From Seonamhaeicola maritimus (lineage in GTDB: Bacteria > Bacteroidota > Bacteroidia > Flavobacteriales > Flavobacteriaceae), in NCBI RefSeq assembly GCF_008056315.1, contig NZ_VRKQ01000008.1:1134957-1198956 (forward strand): DNA of 64,000 nucleotides, read 5' to 3'. Made by a program: the position numbers and the translations under genes. The notes beneath the pieces were generated by a model. It ran no database searches and was not told where the DNA came from. It was given only the letters and a program-made list of their open reading frames with translations. Position 1 is the stretch's first letter. Every line of letters starts with the position of its first letter. Of the stretch, positions 36,900 to 46,078 are shown one piece after another.

Positions 36900-36910
36900 A
36901 ACTTTTTAAG

Positions 36911-37927
36911 TTATTTGCTAAAACGATGCAATGTAAAAGTCATAGCTGTTAATAGGAAAAATGCACCAACCTGATGTGCAACACCTAACCAAACAGGAAC
37001 CTGTAGCAATATTGTAAAAACACCTAATAAAAACTGGATACAAACAACTATGTTTAAAGCCTTAATACCTCTAATTTGTAGTGCCGTAAGTTTGAGCGCT
37101 TTTGATTTTTTCCAAATAATAAATACTAAAATAACAACCATATAAGCCAATATTCTATGAACAAATTGCACCCCGCTTTTACCTTCTATAAAGTTTCTGT
37201 AAAGCGGTTCTTGCTCTATATATACAGTTTGATGCATAAATTTACCTTCGCTCATCATTGGCCAATGATTGTGTATAAATCCGGCATCTAAACCGGCTAC
37301 GAAGGCACCATAAATTATTTGAATGACTAGAATTAATAATGAAAACCTAATCAGGTTTCTATATTTAATATTTATAGTTTTTTTATTGGGGTAACGTAAA
37401 TCTAAAGCTACCCAATAAGTGTATGCAAATGTTATAAATGCAGTAGTTAAATGTGCTGCTAACCTGTAATGACTTACATCTGGATTGTCAACTAAGCCGC
37501 TCTTTACCATATACCAACCTAAAAAACCTTGAAAGGCCCCTAATGCTAATAGAATTATTGACTTTTTGATTGTAGGTTTGCTTAGTTGTTTTCTTATAAA
37601 GAAATATAAAAAAGGTATGAAAAAAACTACTCCTATAAATCTACCAATAACACGGTGCAACCATTCCCAAAAATAAATATCTTTAAAATCTTGTAGGTTA
37701 AAATGTTGGTTGAGTTTTTGGTATTCAGGATATTGTTTGTATAAATCAAATGCTTCCTGCCATTCAACATCATTCATTGGTGGGATAGTTCCAGAAATTA
37801 ATTTGTAATTTGAAATTGATAATCCAGAATGAGTTAACCGTGTGATACCCCCAACAACCACCATTACAAAAATTAAAAAGCAGCCTGTTAATAGCCAATA
37901 AATTACTTTTTTGTTGTCTTTATTCAT
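36911..37927 (-). CDS. ctaA: COX15/CtaA family heme A synthase
   Basis: 338 aa with eight hydrophobic segments. It oxidises heme O to heme A for cytochrome c oxidase in the inner membrane. Conserved histidines are visible in EWLHRVIGRFIGV, HYRLAAHLT, VQFVHRILAYM and VAHQVGAFF. The ORF could extend to 37996, but ATG 37927 (MNKDNKKVIYW) fits the family start and lies 1 nt after the stop of the acetyltransferase gene. The gene follows cca and the GNAT gene on the same strand. Confidence 0.9.
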   Translation of the reverse strand: MNKDNKKVIYWLLTGCFLIFVMVVVGGITRLTHSGLSISNYKLISGTIPPMNDVEWQEAFDLYKQYPEYQKLNQHFNLQDFKDIYFWEWLHRVIGRFIGVVFFIPFLYFFIRKQLSKPTIKKSIILLALGAFQGFLGWYMVKSGLVDNPDVSHYRLAAHLTTAFITFAYTYWVALDLRYPNKKTINIKYRNLIRFSLLILVIQIIYGAFVAGLDAGFIHNHWPMMSEGKFMHQTVYIEQEPLYRNFIEGKSGVQFVHRILAYMVVILVFIIWKKSKALKLTALQIRGIKALNIVVCIQFLLGVFTILLQVPVWLGVAHQVGAFFLLTAMTFTLHRFSK

Positions 37928-37928
37928 T

Positions 37929-38381
37929 TTAAAGTATGGTTTTTTTATAACACAAACTATTCTCCATTTTATGGTATGGATCAAAATTTGGAACAATGCT
38001 ATAATTCATTTTTTTATAGAAATTAACCGCTTCTATTTGCCTTTTTCCAGTTTCTAGAATGCAAGATTTAAAACCCAATTCTTTAGACCAATTTTCTAAT
38101 TCCTCTAAAATTTTGCTGGCAATACCTGTACCTCTAGATTCAGGATTTGTATACATACGTTTAATTTCGGTAGATTCTTCGCTGTATTTTTTGAATGAAC
38201 CACAGCCAACTGGGATGTTATTTTCATAAGCTAAAACCACATGTTTCAAACTTTCAATGCCATTGTATTGCATGTAAAAGCTGTGATCAGACCCATCAAC
38301 TTTCTCTAAATATGCGTTTAGAAGCTCTACTAATTTTGTAAAGTCTGGGTTTGAAGAATTTGTTCTTTCTATTCTAATCAT
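37929..38381 (-). CDS. GNAT family N-acetyltransferase
   Basis: 150 aa, a complete single GNAT domain. The acetyl-CoA-binding loop [19 protein letters not shown] and the later strand-helix [25 protein letters not shown] are typical. The start overlaps the end of the CCA-adding enzyme gene by 8 nt, so the two are probably translationally coupled. The acceptor is unknown. Confidence 0.88.
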   Translation of the reverse strand: MIRIERTNSSNPDFTKLVELLNAYLEKVDGSDHSFYMQYNGIESLKHVVLAYENNIPVGCGSFKKYSEESTEIKRMYTNPESRGTGIASKILEELENWSKELGFKSCILETGKRQIEAVNFYKKMNYSIVPNFDPYHKMENSLCYKKTIL

Positions 38382-39798
38382 GGTCAGAAACCTTTAGCCC
38401 AAGTTTTTTACCTTTTTCAATCATTAAATTATGAGCTGCATCATAATCATTTGGAATATCCCCTTCTAAAATCGCCTCCTTTATAAACTCTTTTATAACC
38501 CCTATTTCTCGAGATGGTTGTAAATTAAATGTTTTCATTATTTCTTCACCCGAAATTGGAGGCTGAAAATTACGAACATGATCTCGTTCTTCAACTTCAA
38601 TAATTTTATCTCTAACAATCTTGAAGTTGTTATGGTACTTTTTAAATTTTTTAGAATTCTTAGTTGTAATGTCTGCTTCACAAAGCGTCATTAAATCATC
38701 AACATAATCACCAGCATCAAAAACCAAACGTCTCACGGCAGAATCAGTAACCAAATCTTGAGCTAAAACGATTGGGCGAGAACTCATTAATACCATTTTT
38801 TGAACAAACTTCATTTTGTCATTCAGCGGCATTTTTAAGCGCTTGAATAAATGGTATACCATTTTAGAGCCTTCAAATTCATGACCATGGAAAGTCCACC
38901 CAATTTTTTTGTGAAATTTTTTGGTTGGTGCTTTTCCAACATCGTGCAACAGTGCTGCCCAACGTAACCAAAGATTGTTAGTCTTTTCAGAAATATTGTC
39001 AACCACTTCAAGTGTATGATAGAAATTGTCTTTATGACGTTGTCCTTCAACTTCTTCAACTCCTTTTAAAGCAATAAGTTCAGGAAGGATATATTCAAGT
39101 AAACCTGTTTGTTCCAAGAGTAAAAACCCAACTGAAGGCTTAGGACTTTCAAGAATTTTATTCAATTCTACAACAATACGCTCTTTTGTGATTATTTTTA
39201 TTCTAGAGGAATTTTTTGAAATAGCATTTAAACTTTCTGTTTCAATGGTAAAGTCTAGTTGAGTAGCAAACCTTATAGCTCTTAGCATTCTTAATGGGTC
39301 ATCACTATAAGTGATGTCTGGATTAAGAGGCGTTCTAATGATTTTATTTTCTAAATCTTGAATACCATTGAATGGATCAAGTAAATCTCCAAAATTATCT
39401 TTATTTAAACTTAAAGCTAAAGCGTTTATAGTAAAATCACGTCTGTTTTGATCATCTTCCAAACTACCATTTTCTACAACTGGATTTCGGCTATTCTCTG
39501 AATATGATTCTTTACGTGCACCAACAAACTCAAGTTCAATTTCATCATGCCTAAGCATTGCTGTACCATAAGTTTTAAAGATTTGAACTTTTGGTTTATT
39601 AGGTAAATTCTTAGCGACTTGTTTTGCTAATTCAATGCCATTACCAACTGCAACAATATCAATATCCTTTGCACTGCCTCGTTTTAAAATGTAATCACGT
39701 ACAAAGCCTCCAATAACATAGGCGTCAACTTGAATTTCTTCAACAGATTGGGAAACTATTTTAAAAACAGTATGCTTTAAGGCTTTTTTATAATTCAT
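38374..39798 (-). CDS. cca: CCA tRNA nucleotidyltransferase with HD domain
   Basis: 474 aa. It adds or repairs the 3'-CCA end of tRNA. The N-terminal nucleotidyltransferase core has [25 protein letters not shown], with the GG and DxD metal residues, then [18 protein letters not shown]. Next come the neck/body blocks [27 protein letters not shown] and ERIVVEL. The C-terminal HD phosphohydrolase domain has [11 protein letters not shown]. It forms an operon with the GNAT and heme A synthase genes. Confidence 0.93.
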   Translation of the reverse strand: MNYKKALKHTVFKIVSQSVEEIQVDAYVIGGFVRDYILKRGSAKDIDIVAVGNGIELAKQVAKNLPNKPKVQIFKTYGTAMLRHDEIELEFVGARKESYSENSRNPVVENGSLEDDQNRRDFTINALALSLNKDNFGDLLDPFNGIQDLENKIIRTPLNPDITYSDDPLRMLRAIRFATQLDFTIETESLNAISKNSSRIKIITKERIVVELNKILESPKPSVGFLLLEQTGLLEYILPELIALKGVEEVEGQRHKDNFYHTLEVVDNISEKTNNLWLRWAALLHDVGKAPTKKFHKKIGWTFHGHEFEGSKMVYHLFKRLKMPLNDKMKFVQKMVLMSSRPIVLAQDLVTDSAVRRLVFDAGDYVDDLMTLCEADITTKNSKKFKKYHNNFKIVRDKIIEVEERDHVRNFQPPISGEEIMKTFNLQPSREIGVIKEFIKEAILEGDIPNDYDAAHNLMIEKGKKLGLKVSDHD

Positions 39799-39859
39799 GC
39801 TGAAATTTCAATATCAAAATTCAAAATTCAATTGATTTTAGGTTTGAGAATTTGAATAT

Positions 39860-40447
39860 TTACTTTCTTATAATTTTCACCACACCATTATTACTTAGCT
39901 TAATAATAGACGATGGTTTTGAACAATTTTTATCGCGGTGCAAATTTACAACATAGTCAACTCCTTTTAAAACCTCGGGAGCTATTTCTTTAAAAGATTT
40001 TGGGGTTGGTTGTCCGCTAATATTTGCAGAAGTAGAAACTACGGCACCATTGAATTTTCTAGATAACCAATAGCAAAAATCATCATCGGGAATTCTTATG
40101 GCAATTGTGCCATCGTCAGCAATTAAATTATCCGCTAAATTTTGAGCCTCGTCATAAATTATAGTAGTAGGATTGTCTACAACCTCTAAAATACTTTTGG
40201 CAGCAAAGGGAATTTGTTTGACATATTTTTTTAGCATTCGGTCATCTGCTACTAAACAAATAAGTGCTTTACTATCCTCACGTTGTTTTAGCGCATACAC
40301 TTTTTTGATAGCCTCAATATTTGATGCATCACACCCAATACCCCATACGGTATCAGTGGGGTAAAGAATTAGCCCCCCTTCTTTTAAGACTTTCATTGCC
40401 TTTTGAATTTCTGCTTGCATAGGATGTTTTGAATGCAAATTTAACAT
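39860..40447 (-). CDS. tsaC: L-threonylcarbamoyladenylate synthase (TsaC/Sua5/YciO family)
   Basis: 195 aa. It makes threonylcarbamoyl-AMP for the t6A37 modification of ANN-decoding tRNAs. The YrdC fold is clear: KVLKEGGLILYPTDTVWGIGCDA, KQREDSKALICLV, TTIIYDEAQNLA, TIAIRIPDDDFCYWL, GAVVSTSANISGQPTPKSF, and a C-terminal PSSIIKLSNNGVVKIIRK. An internal ATG (40420, MQAEIQKAMK) may be the true start. It is separated by 61 nt from cca. A YciO-type paralog cannot be fully excluded. Confidence 0.87.
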   Translation of the reverse strand: MLNLHSKHPMQAEIQKAMKVLKEGGLILYPTDTVWGIGCDASNIEAIKKVYALKQREDSKALICLVADDRMLKKYVKQIPFAAKSILEVVDNPTTIIYDEAQNLADNLIADDGTIAIRIPDDDFCYWLSRKFNGAVVSTSANISGQPTPKSFKEIAPEVLKGVDYVVNLHRDKNCSKPSSIIKLSNNGVVKIIRK

Positions 40448-40499
40448 TAGTTTTATACATTGTCTAAAACTTTGTAATATTGCCTAAAATTTAAGTTAG

Positions 40500-40521
40500 A
40501 GTACTTTCATTGTGAAGTACT
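40500..40521. repeat. Inverted repeat upstream of the DUF1919 gene
   Basis: AGTACTT (40500-40506), 8-nt spacer, AAGTACT (40515-40521). The dyad lies 20 nt before the ATG, in the divergent region with tsaC; possible operator or leader hairpin. Confidence 0.4.
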
Positions 40522-40540
40522 AGAACTTAGTTTAAGGGCT

Positions 40541-41191
40541 ATGGTTAGAAAAACGAAGGTGTTTGTGAAAAGAAAGGTTAGAAAAACCTTTGAGAATGTG
40601 TATTCTAAAAAAGATATAGAATGTTTAGGCGAAAAACCTTTTGTTGTAATATCCAATAACTGTTGGGGAGGTGCACTTTATAGGTGGTATAAAAGGCCAT
40701 ATAATTCACCATTTGTTGGTCTTTTTTTATACGGACCATGTTATATGAAAATGCTTTCTAATTTTGAACATTACATCAAACAAGAATTGATATTTATAGA
40801 TAATTCTAAATATCCTGATAGAGAAAAAACGTATCCTTTAGCTTTGTTAGATGATGTGGAAGTACATTTTACACATTATGATTCAGAGTTAGAAGCTAAA
40901 ACGAAATGGGAGCGCAGAGTTTCTAGGATGTTAGAAGAAAATAACTTTGATAATTACTTTTTTAAAATTTGTGATAGAGAAAGAGTTACTAAAGAACACA
41001 TTTTAGCTTTTCATAAGTTGCCTCTAAAGAATAGAATATCATTTGCCAAGTATGATGATTCAGAGTTAGTAAATGAAAATCATATTAAAGTTAAGGAAAG
41101 GCAAAAAAAGAAGAAGCATGTACCAAATGGTAAAAAAATGTTTCAATTGACGTTTTTATATTTTGATTTGAACGAGTGGTTATTAAATTAA
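40541..41191 (+). CDS. DUF1919 family protein, putative surface polysaccharide modification
   Basis: 216 aa. Hallmarks are VVISNNCWGGALYRWYKRPYNSPFVGLF, the YPLALLDDVEVHFTHYDSE block, and the KW-rich core followed by DYFFKICDRERVTKEHI-like text. DUF1919 proteins are often found in exopolysaccharide loci. The mechanism is not known to me. The next gene, 18 nt after, is a Kdo/WaaP-like kinase, consistent with a surface-glycan role. Confidence 0.78.
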   Translation: MVRKTKVFVKRKVRKTFENVYSKKDIECLGEKPFVVISNNCWGGALYRWYKRPYNSPFVGLFLYGPCYMKMLSNFEHYIKQELIFIDNSKYPDREKTYPLALLDDVEVHFTHYDSELEAKTKWERRVSRMLEENNFDNYFFKICDRERVTKEHILAFHKLPLKNRISFAKYDDSELVNENHIKVKERQKKKKHVPNGKKMFQLTFLYFDLNEWLLN

Positions 41192-41209
41192 GGCCTTTAA
41201 GGTGTTCCA

Positions 41210-41974
41210 ATGAAAGAAAATAGTTTGTTTTCCAAAGATGTTAAAAATGAAAATAGAACACAGTTAAAGTCTATTATATTAGGTTTTGATGCTTTGAAAG
41301 GTGGTGTAGGAAAGAGGAATATTATTAAAATTATTGATTTTAACGGTTCAAATATTAACATTAAAGCATTTAAGATACCGAATGTTATAAATCAGCTGGT
41401 TTATAGTTTTTTTAGAAAGAGTAAAGCACAGCGTTCTTTTGAATATGCAAATAGATTAACGAAAATGGGAGTTGGGACTCCAAAGCCTTTGGCATATTTT
41501 GAATTTAAATCAGGATTATTATTTAAAAGAAGTTTTTACGTCAGTGAACAACTAGATTGTGACCTGACTTATAGAGAACTTACTAAAGATTTTGATATTC
41601 CAAATTACGATGCTATTCTGAGAGAGTTTACACGATTTACTTTTAGTCTTCATGAAAAAGGAATTCATTTTTTGGATCATTCACCAGGTAACACCTTGAT
41701 TAAAAGAAATGGTAAAGATTTCAATTTTTATTTAGTTGATTTGAATAGGATGAAGTTTGGTAATCTGGATTTTGAAACTAGAATTAAGAATTTTTCAAGA
41801 TTGACAATTCATAAGTCAATGGTTGAGGTGATGAGTGATGAGTACGCCAATTGTTCAGGGGAAGATTACAATAAAATATTTAGTTTAATGTGGAGTGAGA
41901 CCGAACGGTTTCAAGAAAAGTTTTACCGTAAAAAGCGTTTGAAGAAAAAATTTAAGTTTTGGAAATCAGTTTAG
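41210..41974 (+). CDS. Lipopolysaccharide kinase InaA/WaaP-like (Kdo kinase-like)
   Basis: 254 aa. A small kinase with a KSKAQRSFEYANRLTKMGVGTPKPLAYFE start, RSFYVSEQLDCDLTYREL hinge-like segment, and catalytic loop IHFLDHSPGNTLIKR followed by NFYLVDLNRMKFG (D..N and DLN metal-binding positions). The family phosphorylates lipid A-core sugars. It is paired with DUF1919 and converges by 9 nt on a glycosyltransferase gene. Confidence 0.82.
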   Translation: MKENSLFSKDVKNENRTQLKSIILGFDALKGGVGKRNIIKIIDFNGSNINIKAFKIPNVINQLVYSFFRKSKAQRSFEYANRLTKMGVGTPKPLAYFEFKSGLLFKRSFYVSEQLDCDLTYRELTKDFDIPNYDAILREFTRFTFSLHEKGIHFLDHSPGNTLIKRNGKDFNFYLVDLNRMKFGNLDFETRIKNFSRLTIHKSMVEVMSDEYANCSGEDYNKIFSLMWSETERFQEKFYRKKRLKKKFKFWKSV

Positions 41975-42727
41975 TAATTTATTCAACTCTTTATACCTAT
42001 AATGTACTCCGTAGGCACTTAAATAACAAATTACAAAGCCTTCTTTTCCATCTAAAAACCCTAATCTAATTATATAGTTTATTAAAAACTTATAAAGAGG
42101 CCTGATATAAAAATGATAAAAATTTGGTTTTTTTCCTTTTTTTGAAAGCTCCAAAGCCTTAAGGCTAGCATAATGTTCCATTTTTGATTTATAATGAGTA
42201 GCATTATCAAAACAATAATGAATCATATTACTTTTTAGTATTTTACTATTTCCGTCTATTATTGGCATTTCATGAACAATCTTTTTTTCATCATATTTCA
42301 CATGCCCTTTTTTAAATAAACGATAGGTGGTATCTGTTTGAAAACCACTAAATCTAATTCGTTTCTTTTTGAAGAAGTATAATCTTTTAAATAGGAAACC
42401 AACAATATTATTAGGAGTGCTTATTTCTTTAAGAATCTCTTTTTTTAAAGAAGGTGTAATACGCTCATCAGCATCAATAAATAGGATCCAATTGTTTGAT
42501 GCCTGCTTTAGTGCAAAATTTCGTTGATCTGAAAAATTCTTAAAATGACGTTGAATTTTGGTTATATTGTTATAAGATTGGAGTTTTTCAAATGTACCAT
42601 CCGTACTAAATGAATCAATAACAATTATTTCGTCTGCGAAAGAAATATTATCAATTACATCATCAATATGATGAATTTCGTTATAAGTAATAATTAATGC
42701 AGATATTGTTTGCTTTTCCTTCTCCAA
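41966..42727 (-). CDS. Family 2 glycosyltransferase
   Basis: 253 aa, GT-A fold. It has SALIITYNEIHHIDDVIDNISFADEIIVIDS and the metal-binding motif LFIDADERI, with the LPS-core-type C-terminus (FKKGHVKYDEKKIVHEMP). Start is TTG at 42727. It overlaps the Kdo-kinase-like gene by 9 nt in convergent orientation. The cytosolic face of the inner membrane is the expected site. Confidence 0.87.
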   Translation of the reverse strand: MEKEKQTISALIITYNEIHHIDDVIDNISFADEIIVIDSFSTDGTFEKLQSYNNITKIQRHFKNFSDQRNFALKQASNNWILFIDADERITPSLKKEILKEISTPNNIVGFLFKRLYFFKKKRIRFSGFQTDTTYRLFKKGHVKYDEKKIVHEMPIIDGNSKILKSNMIHYCFDNATHYKSKMEHYASLKALELSKKGKKPNFYHFYIRPLYKFLINYIIRLGFLDGKEGFVICYLSAYGVHYRYKELNKLLN

Positions 42728-42749
42728 AAGTAAATTACTATTTATAATA

Positions 42750-43784
42750 TTAACGAAATATTTTGTGAATTTTTAAACGTCTTAAAAACGAAAGCTTTCG
42801 TTTTGTAGGTACTCCATTAGCTTTTATATAATTTTCTGTGCTTTCCACCATTCTCAAGGCAGATTGTCCATCATTGTAAGGATGAAATAATCCATTAATT
42901 ATTTTACGATTTTTAGCAAACGGATCTTTCCTAATATTAGCTTCAACCAAGCCAATAAGGTTATTGTAATCATCAGAGTCGTGCCAATATTTTTTAAAGT
43001 CTGAAATATTTCTGAAGGTGATTACAGGTTTATCTAAAAGTAAAAATTCATATATTACGGATGATGTATCGCTTATTAAAATATCAGCTATTAATAAAAA
43101 TTTTATAATATTATTTTCTGGTTGAAAAATAATATTTTCATGTAGATTGGCTAAGTCATTGTATATTTTTATAAGTTTATTATCCATTAGGGGATGGAAC
43201 TTAAGTAGGATAACATAATCTGAGTTTTTGGCCAATTCCGTTATCTGATTAATTAAAAAGGGAGCAGAGGTAAGTTTAGGTGAAAACGTTGGAGCATATA
43301 GTATGATTGTTTTGGCTACATATCTTTTTAATATCTCATCCTTTTCCTTTTTGTACCGAGTTTTATCTTCTGCATATACATCCAACTTAGGCCATCCAGT
43401 TTCTATAACATCAAAATCCCTATGAATATCTTTTAATTCATTAAATTTTTTTGTGAAATAAGGACCTTGGGTAAGATAAAGATCAAAATAACGACGAATT
43501 CTAAAATGCCCTTTTTTTTCTCCTGCTAACCCATGAAAAATCTGAACTTTTAAGCCTCGTAAGTAATAAGGAACTTCATTTCCAGGAACAAATATAGCAT
43601 CACTAGAAAACTGTTTTAGCCGGGTAATTGATGTGGTGTAATTATCAAATTTATATGGAAATGAACTAGAGATTTTTTCTGGAATGAACCATAGATATTC
43701 GTAACCTTTATCAATCAATACTTCTTTTATTGGATTAAGAATTCCAAAGGCGTAATTGTTTTGACAAAAAAGAATGGCTCTCAC
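42750..43784 (-). CDS. CDP-glycerol glycerophosphotransferase family protein
   Basis: 344 aa. The hallmarks are GLAGEKKGHFRIRRYFDLYLTQGPYF early, ILYAPTFSP, LLKFHPLMDN and ILISDTSSVIYEFLLLDKPVITF near the C-terminus. These suggest transfer of a polyol-phosphate from a CDP-activated donor to a surface glycan. Start is GTG at 43784, sharing its G with the TAG stop of the previous gene, so the pair is translationally coupled. Confidence 0.83.
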   Translation of the reverse strand: MRAILFCQNNYAFGILNPIKEVLIDKGYEYLWFIPEKISSSFPYKFDNYTTSITRLKQFSSDAIFVPGNEVPYYLRGLKVQIFHGLAGEKKGHFRIRRYFDLYLTQGPYFTKKFNELKDIHRDFDVIETGWPKLDVYAEDKTRYKKEKDEILKRYVAKTIILYAPTFSPKLTSAPFLINQITELAKNSDYVILLKFHPLMDNKLIKIYNDLANLHENIIFQPENNIIKFLLIADILISDTSSVIYEFLLLDKPVITFRNISDFKKYWHDSDDYNNLIGLVEANIRKDPFAKNRKIINGLFHPYNDGQSALRMVESTENYIKANGVPTKRKLSFLRRLKIHKIFR

Positions 43785-44464
43785 TATAACAAATTATTTA
43801 CACTTTCTAAGTCTTCAATAAAATCAATTTCCATACAGTTATATTCAGAAATATCAACTGCCTTAATTTTTATGTTATCTTTTTCTATGGCAAGTTCCAA
43901 TCCTCTTTCAAAATAATCATTATCATCGCATTCCTCTAAACGATTTATAAACTTTAAAATATCATTCGAAGAAATAAAATTAATTCCAACAGCCTCTCCT
44001 AAACCATTTTTAACGGTCTTAGATAATTTGTCAATGTACCCATCTTTTAAAGTGTATTTAACCTCTTCTTCTGCTACTTTACTTGTGTTTACTGCTACAA
44101 AAGATTCGTTAGCTTCAATATAAGGGTCTAATATTTTTAATAAATTTCCATCAAAAACAACATCACCGTTAAACCAAAGTACTGCTTTGTCCCGTTGCTT
44201 CTTAAGAGCTTGTAATAAACTTTTAGAAGTATTAGTGCGATCAAAAAAAGGATTGTAGATATAGGTAAGCTCTGGAAATCTTTCCATAATTAGGTCTTTT
44301 TTAAAACCTACAACTACATTAATATCGTCAACATTATACATGGAAGTTATATTATCGGTTTGCATTCGCATAATACTCTTTCCATTTTTCAGAGGGGTCA
44401 GTGGTTTTGGAAAAGGATTCCCTAAGCGGGAACCAATACCAGCTGCAAGTATAATAATCTTCAT
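43784..44464 (-). CDS. Nucleotidyltransferase, sugar/polyol-phosphate cytidylyltransferase-like
   Basis: 226 aa. Start motif IILAAGIGSRLGNPFPKPLTPL, with acceptor loops NVVVGFKKDLI and VLWFNGDVVFDGNLL, places it in the NTP-transferase family. It may make the CDP- or UDP-activated donor for the next gene, which overlaps it by 1 nt as TAGTG. A LicC-like (phosphocholine) or other cytidylyltransferase role is possible; the substrate is not readable. Confidence 0.82.
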   Translation of the reverse strand: MKIIILAAGIGSRLGNPFPKPLTPLKNGKSIMRMQTDNITSMYNVDDINVVVGFKKDLIMERFPELTYIYNPFFDRTNTSKSLLQALKKQRDKAVLWFNGDVVFDGNLLKILDPYIEANESFVAVNTSKVAEEEVKYTLKDGYIDKLSKTVKNGLGEAVGINFISSNDILKFINRLEECDDNDYFERGLELAIEKDNIKIKAVDISEYNCMEIDFIEDLESVNNLL

Positions 44465-44527
44465 GTTAAGTGTTTTTTGCTAATAATTAAGTTATTGACT
44501 TTTTACTGTCAATTTCAATGCTGTTTT

Positions 44528-45343
44528 TTAAACCGCTACCTCATTGTCTCTAAGTGCATCATTCAATGATGTTTTCTTATCTGTACTTTCTTTACGTTTA
44601 CCAATAATTAAAGCACATGGTACATTATAACTTCCAGCTGCAAATTCCTTTGCATAACTGCCAGGAATAACAACAGATCGTGCAGGAACTTTTCCTTTCA
44701 TTTCAACGGGTTCATCTCCAGTTACATCAATAATTTTTGTACTCATGGTTAAAACTACACCAGCACCTAAAACCGCTTCAGTTTCAACGTGTACGCCTTC
44801 AACAACAATACATCTTGAACCTACAAAAACATTATCTTCTATAATAACGGGCGCGGCCTGTAATGGTTCTAATACGCCACCAATACCAACACCTCCAGAT
44901 AAATGAACATTTTTACCTATTTGTGCACAACTACCAACTGTGGCCCAAGTATCAACCATAGTGCCTTCATCTACATGAGCACCAATGTTTACATAACTAG
45001 GCATTAAAATTGTACCTGGAGAAATATAGGCACCATGTCTTGCTACTGCATGAGGAACTACTCTGATACCTTTTTCTTTATATCCAGTTTTTAAAGGAAT
45101 TTTATCATGAAACTCTAAAGGTCCACATTCAATAGTTTCCATTTTTTGAATTGGAAAATATAGAACAACACCTTTTTTCACCCATTCATTTACTTGCCAC
45201 CCACCTTGAACAGGCTCCGCAACACGAAGTTCTCCTTGGTCTAATAAGTTAACAACTTCTCTAATGGCGTTTTGAGTAGATGCTTCTTTTAACAATTCAC
45301 GGTTATCCCAAGCTCTCTCTATAATTTGTTGTAATTCTGTCAT
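44528..45343 (-). CDS. dapD: 2,3,4,5-tetrahydropyridine-2,6-dicarboxylate N-succinyltransferase
   Basis: 271 aa, the usual DapD length. It adds a succinyl group in the diaminopimelate/lysine pathway, in the cytoplasm. The left-handed beta-helix repeats run through VVPHAVARHGAYISPGTILMPSYVNIGAHVDEGTMVDTWATVGSCAQIG with the typical GGVGIGGVLEPLQ loop. The C-terminus is VKKS-type with GSYNVPCALIIGKRKESTD. It has an exact TATATTTG -7 box upstream. Confidence 0.96.
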   Translation of the reverse strand: MTELQQIIERAWDNRELLKEASTQNAIREVVNLLDQGELRVAEPVQGGWQVNEWVKKGVVLYFPIQKMETIECGPLEFHDKIPLKTGYKEKGIRVVPHAVARHGAYISPGTILMPSYVNIGAHVDEGTMVDTWATVGSCAQIGKNVHLSGGVGIGGVLEPLQAAPVIIEDNVFVGSRCIVVEGVHVETEAVLGAGVVLTMSTKIIDVTGDEPVEMKGKVPARSVVIPGSYAKEFAAGSYNVPCALIIGKRKESTDKKTSLNDALRDNEVAV

Positions 45344-45360
45344 CTGTATTTAATTTTTGG

Positions 45361-45368
45361 CAAATATA
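45361..45368 (-). promoter_or_regulatory. Predicted -7 box of dapD
   Basis: The minus strand reads TATATTTG, an exact TAnnTTTG match, 17 nt before the dapD ATG. The -33 region is not clear. Confidence 0.5.
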
Positions 45369-45615
45369 ATAGGTATCGGTTAAATAACTTAATCTATAGG
45401 AGCATAATATGGTCTAAAAATTCAATTGTTTTTTATCTGTAAATGTGAGCATTTCAAGGAGAGCGTAAAAAGAACATTCCTTTGAAGTAAAAATTAATAC
45501 CGATAAACTACACATATTGTGTTTTTAATCGTAAAAAATAGGCTTTTTATCTGTTTATCGATGTTTTTCCTCCGGTTTTCTAATAAACGAAAATTCTAGG
45601 TCCTACAACTAATTT

Positions 45616-45649
45616 TTTGCTCACAACCTCTTGCCTAATTATATATTTG
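45616..45649 (+). promoter_or_regulatory. Predicted promoter of the 45673 gene
   Basis: TTTG (45616-45619), 22-nt spacer, TATATTTG (45642-45649). Both boxes match the Bacteroidota consensus. The -7 box ends 23 nt before the ATG at 45673. Confidence 0.65.
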
Positions 45650-45672
45650 AACTATCAAAACAACCCAAATCA

Positions 45673-45981
45673 ATGAAAACAAGATTTTACATATTATTTA
45701 TTTTATTACTTTCTTTTTCTATAGGTAATGCTCAAGATACATCTAAAGCAATAGAAATTGAAACTAATGAAACTATTTCTGTTTCAGAAGATAACAATAT
45801 GGTTGTTGTAAATGACACTCTAAATATCGCTAAAGATGAAGTGTTATTAATTAGTGAAGAAGATTTAAGAGCGACAATAGCACGTACTGCAAGTGATATT
45901 AGAACTTTTTTTAATAGAGAAAGAAATGTTGACAACATTAAATTGTTATTTCCAAAAATAAATAAAGCTAAAAAAGCTTAA
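45673..45981 (+). CDS. Small exported protein of unknown function
   Basis: 102 aa with a clear signal peptide (MKTRFYILFILLLSFSIGNAQ). The mature part is acidic and ends in RTFFNRERNVDNIKLLFPKINKAKKA. No family is recognised. The start is ATG 45673 rather than the upstream TTG, because the promoter overlaps the latter. It is followed by a terminator and then ruvX. Confidence 0.65.
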   Translation: MKTRFYILFILLLSFSIGNAQDTSKAIEIETNETISVSEDNNMVVVNDTLNIAKDEVLLISEEDLRATIARTASDIRTFFNRERNVDNIKLLFPKINKAKKA

Positions 45982-46015
45982 TATCTCAAAGTATTAATAA
46001 GTAGGTTAAACTGAA

Positions 46016-46046
46016 AAGGCTGTCTGTAAAAGACAGTCTTTTTTGT
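46016..46046 (+). terminator. Rho-independent terminator
   Basis: 10-bp stem (46016-46025 and 46031-46040) around CTGTCT/AGACAG with a GTAAA loop, then a T-run. Confidence 0.85.
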
Positions 46047-46056
46047 TTTAATAGAC

Positions 46057-46064
46057 TATTTTTG
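46057..46064 (+). promoter_or_regulatory. Predicted -7 box of ruvX
   Basis: TATTTTTG, an exact TAnnTTTG match, 14 nt before the ruvX ATG, so the mRNA leader would be very short. Confidence 0.45.
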
Positions 46065-46078
46065 CAAAAAATAAATTC

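Larger units (their letters stand above)
45344..45672. other. Divergent intergenic region, dapD/45673 gene
   Basis: 329 nt without a gene. It holds two opposing promoters (45361-45368 and 45616-45649). The middle is AT-rich; nothing else was recognised. A possible TTG start at 45631 lies inside the promoter and is not used. Confidence 0.7.

Noticed and set aside
37928-37996. 23-residue N-terminal extension of the heme A synthase
   Set aside because: It overlaps the GNAT gene and does not resemble the family start; ATG 37927 sits 1 nt after the GNAT stop.
39810-39835. Short AT-rich repeat with two copies of AAAATTC before cca
   Set aside because: It is too short and too low in complexity to separate from chance in this AT-rich sequence.
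45631-45672. 14-residue extension of the small exported protein
   Set aside because: Its TTG start lies inside the predicted promoter, and the signal peptide begins at ATG 45673.
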